Positions 1-11,114 of a DNA stretch of 13,632 nucleotides are shown here, piece after piece (the first letter of the stretch is position 1; each line of letters begins with the position of its first letter). The position numbers and the translations under genes were made by a program. The notes under the pieces are model-generated. The model was not told where the DNA came from. It saw only the letters and a list, made by a program, of their open reading frames with translations, and searched no databases. Source of the stretch: an uncultured Myxococcales bacterium (lineage in GTDB: Bacteria > Myxococcota > UBA727 > VGSZ01); the NCBI GenBank assembly GCA_903952805.1, contig CAJBHN010000813.1, forward strand, positions 1 through 13,632, written 5' to 3'.

Positions 1-462
1 AACGAGCAGTGCTGCATCAACGGCTTCGATCATCCGGTGTGCACCGGCGCGCCCGACCCGACCGACCCACCGCCCGCACCGCTTCCAAGCAACGGCGAGG
101 AATGCATTCTCGGCGACTGGTCGGCGACTTCATGTATCTGGCGAGGCCGAGAAAGGCTTGGACCTTCAGCCGAAGACAGCGACCGCTTCTTTAATGGAGC
201 TACCATTTCTTTTAGTGCAAGCATTTTCACCGAAAATGTCGACAGCGTCAGCATCAATGGTGACTTCTCATTTACCGTCCCCTATGAGATTATTGAGAGT
301 CCCGATGGCGCTGGCTTCGCAGCCGAATTGGACTACGGCGGTGAGGGAGGTGGAACACGGACGTTCTTGGTTTTGGGTTGCTCGACCACTGAACTTCAGA
401 TTTTCGACGACCAAGGTGGAACATCGCCAGTTCAATACAACTGGACATTCGCGCGACAGTGA
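1..462 (+). CDS. Secreted protein, 3' part, lipocalin-like tail (5' truncated by window edge)
   Basis: The frame is open from base 1 to a TGA, so this is the last 153 residues of a longer protein whose start is outside the window. A GTG at base 37 lies in frame, but open sequence continues upstream and it has no obvious ribosome binding site. The visible part begins with a Cys-rich stretch (NEQCC...VC), a Pro-rich linker (DPTDPPPAPLP), then a beta-rich domain starting at GDWSATSCIW and ending in NWTFARQ. That layout, with a leading Trp, Gly/Asn turns, alternating hydrophobic strands and a final basic strand, resembles small lipocalin-like barrels of secreted or lipid-anchored proteins; this is inference from pattern only. 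Paired cysteines suggest an extracytoplasmic location. Base composition over 181-240 is about 40% GC by hand count, well below the neighbouring genes. Function unknown. Confidence 0.7.
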   Translation, partial: NEQCCINGFDHPVCTGAPDPTDPPPAPLPSNGEECILGDWSATSCIWRGRERLGPSAEDSDRFFNGATISFSASIFTENVDSVSINGDFSFTVPYEIIESPDGAGFAAELDYGGEGGGTRTFLVLGCSTTELQIFDDQGGTSPVQYNWTFARQ

Positions 463-471
463 ATCAAATGC

Positions 472-492
472 CCGTCATTTGGCGCATGACGG
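472..492 (+). terminator. Hairpin just after the first gene; weak terminator candidate
   Basis: A perfect 7-bp stem (CCGTCAT / ATGACGG) with a 7-nt loop begins nine bases after the stop codon. No T-run follows, so it does not fit a classic intrinsic terminator. It could slow or protect the 3' end of the mRNA, or be chance. Confidence 0.3.
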
Positions 493-649
493 TGATGAGT
501 TGGAGCGCCATCGGCCGCGTGGCGAGAACACAGGCCTGACGAGAACGCCGAACAATTTGAGCAAACCGCCAGTTGTCCGAGCAGATGTTTCTTCGGGTCG
601 CGGTTGAGCTGCCTCGCTGTCTGCAGTGGTGCGTGCAATGGGCCTACCC

Positions 650-679
650 TTCGTACGAAATCACGACGTGAGAGATAAT
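650..679 (+). promoter_or_regulatory. Candidate sigma-70-like promoter for the 513-residue exported protein
   Basis: GATAAT at 674-679 matches the -10 consensus at five of six positions and stands out in GC-rich DNA. TTCGTA at 650-655, 18 bases upstream, is only a 3/6 match to a -35 box. The -10 ends 47 bases before the start codon. The rest of the 463-726 gap shows no gene on either strand that looks real. Confidence 0.3.
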
Positions 680-726
680 GCCCGCTCGCGGCTCTTGCGA
701 ACGGTGCCCCAGGACAAGGACGCACG

Positions 727-2268
727 ATGTCGCAGCGCAATCGCTGGTTCTCTGGAGTGGTCGGCACGGCTCTCCTCGCCGTGTACTCCGCATGCTTCTT
801 CGGCGGTGGCGGCGGCGGCGGTGGTGACCTCGTCATCCGCCGCGGCCCCGACGTGCCGGGCGCGCCGCAGTACGTCATCGACGGCGACGGCGCCGACGTG
901 CAGGTGTGGACGACCGGCGCCTCGCTGCAGCAGCTGCTCGTCGACGACGGACAGACGCGGGCGCGCGTGCTCTTCGACGAGGTCGACGGCGGGCCGCGCC
1001 TCGTCGTCGACGAGCTCGACGGCGGCTACGTCGTGTTGACCGTCATCGACGACACCCGCGTCGACGCCTACAGCTTTGACGCCGACAACCAGTTCATCGT
1101 CGGCGCGTCGCTGCGCCAGGTCGGCGCGCGCTACGAGCGATCGGTGGTGCGTGGCACGGCCGCCTTCGACGGCCAGATCCGCGGCGGGCTGTCGGCCACC
1201 GAAGCCCACGGCGGACAGGGCAGCTTCGCCGTCGTCGCCGACGGCGACGCCATCTACGAAGACAGCGTCGACGTGACCGCCGAGGTCGAAGCGATCGCGT
1301 GGGCTCTCGATCCCGCCGGCGGAACGCAGGCCGCGTTCTCGCTCTCGCGGGCGCTCAAGGTGGGCGGCCTGTTGATTTTCGGCACCGCGATCGCTGCACC
1401 GCTGGCCCCGGCGTATGCGGCCTCCGGTGTCGCGACGATCGCCGCGGGCTTCTTCACCGAGCAGGTCGCCGACTACATCGAGCGCGGCTTCGAGACCGAT
1501 GTGCCGCTCGCTGCCGAGATGCGCGATCTCGCGGTCGAATACCTGCGCGGCTCCGAAAAGGATCCGCCCGGGATCGTCGACCGCATCGTCAACCGCATCA
1601 AGGACTTCGCGCAGGACCTGGTGCCGGAAGACGGCCCCGCCGACGTCGACGGAGCGGCCGACGTATTTTCGCCCATCACGTTCGACGACGCGCCGGCCGA
1701 CCCTGCCGATGTCGACGCGTTCCTTCCTCCCGAAGAAGAGCCCGCTCCCGAGCCGGTGCCCACCGTCGACGTCCCCGTCTCCGGGCAGGTCGTCTGGCAG
1801 GACAGCAGCACCGACGCGGTGACCGGCACCGTCGACGCCGACGGCAACGTCAGCCTGCAGGACGACGACGGCAGCCTGGTCGTCGAGGGCACCATCGACG
1901 AGACCGACACGCTCGACGGCACCTTCACCGAGGGTGACGAAAGCGGCACCGTCACCGGCAACGTCGCCGAGGTCGACGAGTGTCAGGTCGCCACGTCGTC
2001 AGGAGGCCAGGGAGCCTTCACGACGGCCCACTTCGTCGGCGGCCCGGGCAGCGTGTCGTTCAGCTACGACGCCTTCGCGATCCCCGACGCCTTCTCGGTG
2101 ACGATCGCCGGCGGCGACTCGTTCTCGACGGGTGGGCTGGTCTCGGGCGCCGGCTCGGCGACGTTGACGGCCGGGCCGCGCGCGTTCGCCTTCGTCAGCG
2201 TGTCCGCCCCGCAAGACAGCACCCAGTGGACGTACACGATTGGCTGCGCGAGCGGCGACGGCACGTGA
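727..2268 (+). CDS. Exported putative lipoprotein with poly-Gly tether and C-terminal beta module
   Basis: The 513-residue protein starts with a basic-hydrophobic signal ending in AVYSAC; Cys23 is the likely lipidation site, though Tyr at -3 makes a poor lipobox. Eight glycines follow directly, a flexible tether as in other lipoproteins of this group. Residues 35-200 are beta-rich and Asp/Val-rich. Residues about 209-245 are hydrophobic and Ala/Gly-rich, possibly a membrane-touching helix. An acidic Pro-rich linker (about 290-345) precedes short Thr/Gly/Asp beta-hairpin repeats (about 350-415). The last about 95 residues, bracketed by Cys419 and Cys507, follow a pattern (FSYDAFAIPD...V.TGG.VSG.G...WTYTIGC) that I recognise as a C-terminal beta-sandwich module of secreted bacterial proteins; the cysteines may form a disulfide. 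An AAGGA at 716-720, six bases upstream, supports the ATG. No enzymatic motif is visible; function unknown. Confidence 0.85.
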   Translation: MSQRNRWFSGVVGTALLAVYSACFFGGGGGGGGDLVIRRGPDVPGAPQYVIDGDGADVQVWTTGASLQQLLVDDGQTRARVLFDEVDGGPRLVVDELDGGYVVLTVIDDTRVDAYSFDADNQFIVGASLRQVGARYERSVVRGTAAFDGQIRGGLSATEAHGGQGSFAVVADGDAIYEDSVDVTAEVEAIAWALDPAGGTQAAFSLSRALKVGGLLIFGTAIAAPLAPAYAASGVATIAAGFFTEQVADYIERGFETDVPLAAEMRDLAVEYLRGSEKDPPGIVDRIVNRIKDFAQDLVPEDGPADVDGAADVFSPITFDDAPADPADVDAFLPPEEEPAPEPVPTVDVPVSGQVVWQDSSTDAVTGTVDADGNVSLQDDDGSLVVEGTIDETDTLDGTFTEGDESGTVTGNVAEVDECQVATSSGGQGAFTTAHFVGGPGSVSFSYDAFAIPDAFSVTIAGGDSFSTGGLVSGAGSATLTAGPRAFAFVSVSAPQDSTQWTYTIGCASGDGT

Positions 2269-2275
2269 CCGCGCG

Positions 2276-2295
2276 GGCGTGGCGAACGCCACGCC
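2276..2295 (+). terminator. Strong GC hairpin in the convergent gap before gltB
   Basis: A perfect 8-bp stem GGCGTGGC / GCCACGCC with a GAAC loop starts eight bases after the upstream stop. On the + strand it is followed at a distance by a weak T-rich patch (CTTGTTAT). There is no T-run on the - strand side, where gltB ends 53 bases away. It most likely helps end transcription of the + strand gene and may act in both directions. Confidence 0.45.
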
Positions 2296-2347
2296 GCTGC
2301 GCCTTGTTATCCTGAGACGGCGCTGCCCTTCGTGCCGCAGCACCTCG

Positions 2348-6931
<4,584 letters not shown>

Positions 6932-6936
6932 GGGGG

Positions 6937-6941
6937 CTCCT
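6937..6941 (-). promoter_or_regulatory. Ribosome binding site that fixes the gltB start
   Basis: AGGAG on the - strand with a five-base spacer (CCCCC) to ATG. It decides against the 25-residue longer reading from a TTG at 7006 and against the inner Met12. No convincing promoter for gltB was picked out in the 250-base divergent gap. Confidence 0.8.
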
Positions 6942-7091
6942 GAACGCAGCACCCCATCGATGACCGACGCGGTGCATGAGACCGTCGCGAGCGCATCCGG
7001 ACGCAACGACTACGGGTAACGCACTGCGGCAGCTTCGGCAAACCGGCTGGGCTCCGTCGGCGCCAGCGTGCCGGTGCTCGTGGGGGTCTTT

Positions 7092-7160
7092 GGCGAGCAG
7101 GGCGCGTCAAGGGGCGCACAATCGCGCACGCGGCGCGCGACGCGCGACGGCTATGGTGGG
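7092..7160. repeat. Left copy of a ~65-bp direct repeat flanking the DUF4424 gene
   Basis: Begins GGCGAGCAGGGCGCGTCAAG and runs to CTATGGTGGG in the leader of the DUF4424 gene. It aligns with 8233-8294 with scattered substitutions and one 7-base insertion. Weaker similarity extends upstream (TGCTCGTGG at 7075-7083 and at 8222-8230). It lies between the divergent gltB and DUF4424 starts, so it could overlap control sequences. Confidence 0.65.
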
Positions 7161-7181
7161 TCGTCGAACAAAGGGAATGCC

Positions 7182-8201
7182 ATGGGCAACGCAGCAGGAC
7201 GTGTGTGGTGGATCATGGTCGTTGGGCAGCTGGCCCTGCCGGTGCAGGCCAACGACGCCTTCGCCGAGGTCGCCGGTGGCTCCATCACCCTGGTCCCGAC
7301 CGCGGCGGTGGTGATGGAGGACGAGGACCTGCTGCTGTCGCTGAACGAGGTCGATGTCCGCTACGTGTTCCACAACACCAGCGACGTCGACGTGACGCAC
7401 ACGATCGCCTTCCCGATGCCCGACAAGCGCACCCTCAGCGGCTTTTACGGCCACTCGCCTGGCGCCTTCCACGCCTTCTCGGTCGAGGTCGACGGCCGGC
7501 TGTTGCCGGCGACGCGTGTCATCCGGGCCTATCGAATCCCCCCCGACACACGCGCGGAGCAGGGGCGAGGCGAGGACATCACCGACCTGCTGCACACTCT
7601 GGGGCTCAGCGACGACGACATCGTCGCCTTCGCCGACGCATCGGTGGAGTCGATCCCGGACCACCGGGCCAAGAGCCGCCGCAAGCTCAGCGCGGTCCTG
7701 CCCCGCCTGAAAAAGGCTGGCCTGATCGAAGACGACCTGACCTTCCAGCACGATGGACCAAAGTCGAAGCCGCAGGTGGAGCATGTGGAGCATGTGGCGA
7801 ACATCGTGCTGGCGACGACGTGGACGTGGGAGGCGACCTTCCCCGCCCGGGCCCGGGTGTCGGTGCGCCACCGCTACCGGCCCCATTGGGGCAGCTACCA
7901 ACACGCGACGTTTGAACCCCGCTTCTGTCCGGACCCGGGGCTCAACGCCGCGATGGAACGACGATCGGCGAAGCGGGCTGTCGTGCCGTCGTTTTCGGCA
8001 TTGGCCTATGTGCTGAGCAGCGGGGCCCTGTGGCATGGACCGATTCGCCGCTTCCACCTTGTGGTGCGCAAGCCCACCGCCGAGTCGGTGTTGTCGACGT
8101 GCTTCGACGGAGCGTTGACGAAGATCAACGCCACCGACTTCGAGTTCACCGCCACCGACTACACGCCCCGCGGCGACATTCTCATTGGCGTCGTGCGCTG
8201 A
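7182..8201 (+). CDS. Secreted DUF4424 family protein
   Basis: With this start the protein has 339 residues. AAGGGA ends five bases before the ATG; the longer reading from a GTG at 7068 runs through the repeat and has no signal peptide at its front. Residues 1-23 are a signal peptide with cleavage after VQA, leaving NDAFAE at the mature N-terminus, the usual opening of DUF4424 proteins. Family landmarks follow in order: a MEDEDLLLSLNEVDVRY-type strand pair, HNTSDVDVTHTIAFPMPD, TTWTWEATFPA, VRHRYRPHWG, a FCPDPGLNAAM segment, the YVLSSGALWHGPI motif, and the closing DFEFTATDYTPRGDI. The family is periplasmic or secreted, and its biochemical role is not established to my knowledge. The gene stands alone, divergent from gltB and convergent with fic, and is bracketed by direct repeats. 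Confidence 0.92.
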   Translation: MGNAAGRVWWIMVVGQLALPVQANDAFAEVAGGSITLVPTAAVVMEDEDLLLSLNEVDVRYVFHNTSDVDVTHTIAFPMPDKRTLSGFYGHSPGAFHAFSVEVDGRLLPATRVIRAYRIPPDTRAEQGRGEDITDLLHTLGLSDDDIVAFADASVESIPDHRAKSRRKLSAVLPRLKKAGLIEDDLTFQHDGPKSKPQVEHVEHVANIVLATTWTWEATFPARARVSVRHRYRPHWGSYQHATFEPRFCPDPGLNAAMERRSAKRAVVPSFSALAYVLSSGALWHGPIRRFHLVVRKPTAESVLSTCFDGALTKINATDFEFTATDYTPRGDILIGVVR

Positions 8202-8232
8202 TTCATGGGCCGCGTCGGCGCTGCTCGTGGAG

Positions 8233-8294
8233 GGCGAGCGGGGCGCATCAAGCGGCGCACAACGGCGCACAACGGCGCGCGACCGCGATGGTGG
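8233..8294. repeat. Right copy of the ~65-bp direct repeat, after the DUF4424 stop
   Basis: Same orientation as the copy at 7092-7160, sharing GGCGCACAA, GGCGCGCGAC and ATGGTGG blocks. Inside it are three near-identical 10-bp units (GGCGCACAAC twice, then GGCGCGCGAC). It sits in the convergent gap between the DUF4424 and fic stops, where no + strand gene follows, so it is unlikely to be a promoter. No terminator-like T-run is seen in this 137-base gap. Confidence 0.65.
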
Positions 8295-8338
8295 TGCCCA
8301 ACGAAGCGCGGCAGGGTACTCGTGCTCGTTGAAGTCTG

Positions 8339-9460
8339 TCAGCGACGAACGAGGCGATAGCGGGTGCTGCGTCCGCCGGCGCTGCCCTTGTCGAGGATCG
8401 AGAGGGCCACGAGCGCGTCGATGTCGCGCAGGGCGGTGTCTGGCGAGCAACGGCACAGCCGGGCCCAGTCGGCGGTCCTGACTTCGACGAGGTCCTCGCC
8501 GAGCAGACGATTGAGCATCGCGCGTTGGCGCTCATTGAAGTGGTGGCCAATGTGGAGGCTCCAGAAGCGGCCGGTGTCGAGGCTGCGTTCCGAGTAGGCC
8601 AGGGCGTCAGTGACGGCGTCACCCAGGCAGCCGACGAACCACAAGAGCCATGGCGTGACGTCGAGGTCTCCCTGTTGGGTGGCCTCGAGGATGTCGTAGT
8701 AGTCCTGCCGGGACCGGTTGATGCGCGTCGACACACTGTAGAAGCGCTGGCCCCCTTCACCACGGGACAGGGCCAGGTCGGCGATGGCCCGCGCGATGCG
8801 GCCGTTGCCGTCGTCAAAGGGATGGATCGTCACAAACCACAGATGCGCCAGGCCAGCCTTGATGACGGCGCTGTCGACGGCGCTCCCCTCGAACCACGCC
8901 AAGAAGTTCGTGACCTCGTCGTGCAGCCGCCAGGCCGCCGGTGCCGTGAAGTGGACGTGCTCTCGGCCGATGGCCCCAGACACCACCTCCATCGGCCCCA
9001 GGCGGTCGTCCCGCCAGGCCCCGACGACGAGCGGTGGCCCCGCCAGCGCCGACACCCGGCGGGCCGTGGGCGCCACCGGAAACAGCCAGCGATGCCACCG
9101 CCACAACCGTTGCGCCGTCAGGGGCTGGGAGGCTTCCCGGGTGGCGTCCACCATCATGTCGACGACGCCGTCGATGCGGCGATCCGGTGGCTGCAGACCG
9201 CCCTCGTCGATCCCCAATCGACGGGCCACCGACGAGCGTACGGCCCCTGGGTCGAGCATCTCCCCCTCGATGGCGCTGGTGGTGACGACGTCAGCGGCGG
9301 TGGTGCGCAGCAAGGCCTCGGTCTCAAAGCCGAGACCCTGCAGACGACCCCACAGCACCCCCTGACGCCTGGCCAACGCCAGCAGCGGTTCCGCCAGGGC
9401 CAGCCCGGACCAGCGAAACGCCGGCCACTCGGGCCGCAGGTGGATGAAATACCGCTTCAT
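8339..9460 (-). CDS. Fic family AMP-transferase with DUF4172-type N-terminus and winged-helix tail
   Basis: Fic proteins transfer AMP (or another phosphate-linked group) from a nucleotide to a hydroxyl on a target protein. The 373-residue protein opens with MKRYFIHLRPEWPAFRW, typical of the DUF4172 domain. The inhibitory helix motif [S/T]xxxE[G/N] is present as T61-SAI-E65-G66, so Glu65 should block ATP in the enzyme's own active site (class II, intramolecular control). The flap region is about 155-175, and the complete catalytic loop HPFDDGNGRIAR is at 213-224 with catalytic His213. Residues about 310-373 look like a winged helix-turn-helix, suggesting DNA binding. All core residues are intact, so activity is expected. 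There is no partner antitoxin gene beside it, in keeping with self-inhibition. No clear ribosome binding site precedes the ATG, so a leaderless or weakly translated start is possible. The target protein cannot be told from sequence. Confidence 0.93.
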   Translation of the reverse strand: MKRYFIHLRPEWPAFRWSGLALAEPLLALARRQGVLWGRLQGLGFETEALLRTTAADVVTTSAIEGEMLDPGAVRSSVARRLGIDEGGLQPPDRRIDGVVDMMVDATREASQPLTAQRLWRWHRWLFPVAPTARRVSALAGPPLVVGAWRDDRLGPMEVVSGAIGREHVHFTAPAAWRLHDEVTNFLAWFEGSAVDSAVIKAGLAHLWFVTIHPFDDGNGRIARAIADLALSRGEGGQRFYSVSTRINRSRQDYYDILEATQQGDLDVTPWLLWFVGCLGDAVTDALAYSERSLDTGRFWSLHIGHHFNERQRAMLNRLLGEDLVEVRTADWARLCRCSPDTALRDIDALVALSILDKGSAGGRSTRYRLVRR

Positions 9461-9535
9461 ATGCGGTGATTAAGCCACGTATTCGCCGCATCGGCCAGCC
9501 GAACAGCCATATTCGCCGCATTCTTGCGTCGAATC
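9461..9535 (-). promoter_or_regulatory. Operator-like cluster of 12-bp half-sites upstream of fic
   Basis: The half-site ATGCGGCGAATA occurs exactly twice on the - strand (9480-9491 and 9510-9521), 30 bp apart. An inverted copy with 10/12 matches (ATGCGGTGATTA, 9461-9472) touches the fic start codon and pairs with the first across a 7-bp spacer. A weaker inverted copy (9/12) lies at 9524-9535. The whole array fits in the 82-base gap before fic. The layout suggests a dimeric regulator, possibly the winged-helix tail of Fic itself (inference). No confident -10/-35 pair could be assigned. Confidence 0.6.
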
Positions 9536-9542
9536 ATCGCGT

Positions 9543-11114
9543 TCAGCGCAGGGGGGTGTCCTCGACGTCGAGGGCCATCTCGAGGCCGACCATGGCGCGG
9601 GCGGTCTGGTAGTCCCAATCCACCACGTAGGACCGCGTCGTCGGAAACACGCCGGGGGCATAGTCGGGAAAGTTGGTGACCTGCGTCGTGGCCGCCACCT
9701 CGGCGAAGGCCCGCACCGAGGCCCGGGCCGGGAAGCGAACCGCAAACGACACGGTCGAGCGACGCAGTTCGCGGCGGTCGCCGAAATCAAGGGGCGGATG
9801 GTTGGGGGCCACGGCGTAGGCCTGGTCGCCGTACACGACGTCGCTGACGTCCAGGCGGGTCTTGGTTTCCAGCATCAGCTCGTCGGGACCGGTGCTGGTG
9901 TCGACGCCCATCGAGAAGCGGTTCTCCATCCGGGAGTAGTAGCCGTCGTAGAGGTCCTGCACGACGCGCAGGCGCCAGCCCACATCGAGCACGAGCGCGC
10001 CGTCGAGCAGGGTCAACTCGGCACCGGGCTCGACGTCGGCACCATGAAAGCTCTGCAGCGGATTGGGCGGAATGCCTCCGGGCCCGGCGTGGGTGGCACC
10101 AGTGCCTTCGTCGCGGGCGAAGACAAAGAACCAGTCGCGACGAAAGACGCTGACGCCGATGCTGGGCTTCAGGCTGCCAAGGGTCGTCTTGAACGACGCC
10201 CGCACGCTGTGTTCGTCGTGGTTCCTGGGGGTCAGGTGATTGGGCCTCTCCAGCGGATCGAAGGCCGGGTCTTGCACCGACGTCGAGCGGACGAAGCCAT
10301 AGTTCAAACGGGCCCAGGTCCTGGACCAGGGCACCGCCATCACGCGAGCCCCAAAGCTCATGTCGACGTGCCCGCGCCGGTCGGTGGCCAGCAAGCCATT
10401 GTCCGGGAGGTCGTCGATGGGCTGATAGGGATCAAGCCATTGGGGTTTGGACTGGGCCGCCACGCCGACCTCCAGCGTCCCACGAAACTGGCGCATGGGC
10501 TTGATCTCGAGGGCCAACGACGACGACGCATTGGTCCGCGACAGGTGCCCTCCCCACGTCTCTCGATGCTCCAGCTTGGAGGGCAACGACAGCGTCAGCA
10601 GGTTCCACCGCAGCGACGGCTCGATGTCGGCCGCCACCACGGTCATGGCCACCGGCCCACCGTCGGGACCGCGGTGGATGCCGTCACCCGTCAAGCCCCC
10701 GGCGGCGAGGGAGGCCTCGGCATCAACAGCCAGCACGATGGCGTCGTCGTCGTCGGACGCCGTGGCCGACTTCGTCGACTTCGACTTCGACTTCGTCGTG
10801 CTCGACTTCGACGTCTTCGGCTTTGTGGTCTCGGTCGACGTAGACGCCGTCGACTTCTTCTTTTTCTTCTTCTTCTGCTGCTTCTTCGTGGTCGGGTCGC
10901 TCGTGTCGGTCGTGTCGGTCGCGTCGGTCGAGGCGCCAACGCGGACGGGCTTGGTCTGCCCCTGGCTGGGCTGATCCTCGTCGTCGTTGGCCGACGAGGG
11001 TGTCGACCCCGGCGCGTCGTCGACGGAGACGGCGTCGTCGCCGACGGCCTGGGCCATCGCGGGGGCCGACAGCCACAACGGCAGCAGGGGCAACAGCGCG
11101 CGCAGCGGGATCAT
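9543..11114 (-). CDS. Predicted outer-membrane beta-barrel protein with Lys/Ser/Thr-rich N-terminal region
   Basis: The 523-residue protein begins MIPLRALLPLLPLWLSAPAMA with cleavage likely after Ala21. This ATG overlaps the upstream stop as ATGA, which indicates translational coupling; a longer reading from 11261 runs through the upstream gene and hides the signal peptide. Residues 22-75 are acidic and disordered. Residues 77-87 are KKQQ followed by seven lysines, 88-120 are Ser/Thr/Lys-rich, then four aspartates. From about 126 to the end the sequence is a string of amphipathic beta strands with aromatic girdle residues (for example WNLLTLSLPSKLEHRETWGG, WARLNYGFVRST, VGWRLRVVQDLYDGYYSRMENRF), as in outer-membrane barrels; the size could hold roughly 14-18 strands. 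The C-terminus (DVEDTPLR) lacks the usual final Phe/Trp. I do not recognise a named family. Its coupling to a TPR lipoprotein gene suggests a shared envelope role. Confidence 0.8.
   Translation of the reverse strand: MIPLRALLPLLPLWLSAPAMAQAVGDDAVSVDDAPGSTPSSANDDEDQPSQGQTKPVRVGASTDATDTTDTSDPTTKKQQKKKKKKKSTASTSTETTKPKTSKSSTTKSKSKSTKSATASDDDDAIVLAVDAEASLAAGGLTGDGIHRGPDGGPVAMTVVAADIEPSLRWNLLTLSLPSKLEHRETWGGHLSRTNASSSLALEIKPMRQFRGTLEVGVAAQSKPQWLDPYQPIDDLPDNGLLATDRRGHVDMSFGARVMAVPWSRTWARLNYGFVRSTSVQDPAFDPLERPNHLTPRNHDEHSVRASFKTTLGSLKPSIGVSVFRRDWFFVFARDEGTGATHAGPGGIPPNPLQSFHGADVEPGAELTLLDGALVLDVGWRLRVVQDLYDGYYSRMENRFSMGVDTSTGPDELMLETKTRLDVSDVVYGDQAYAVAPNHPPLDFGDRRELRRSTVSFAVRFPARASVRAFAEVAATTQVTNFPDYAPGVFPTTRSYVVDWDYQTARAMVGLEMALDVEDTPLR

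Noticed and set aside
432..878. Short - strand frame with a poly-Pro run near 800-830
   Set aside because: The Pro run is the reverse reading of the poly-Gly codons of the exported protein; no independent support.
6932..7006. Longer N-terminus for GltB from a TTG
   Set aside because: The ATG at 6931 has a strong AGGAG at the right distance; the extra 25 residues have no family counterpart.
7107..8456. 449-codon - strand frame opposite the DUF4424 gene
   Set aside because: Arg/His/Val-rich shadow translation that overlaps both the clear DUF4424 gene and the end of fic; no signal, domain or start signal.
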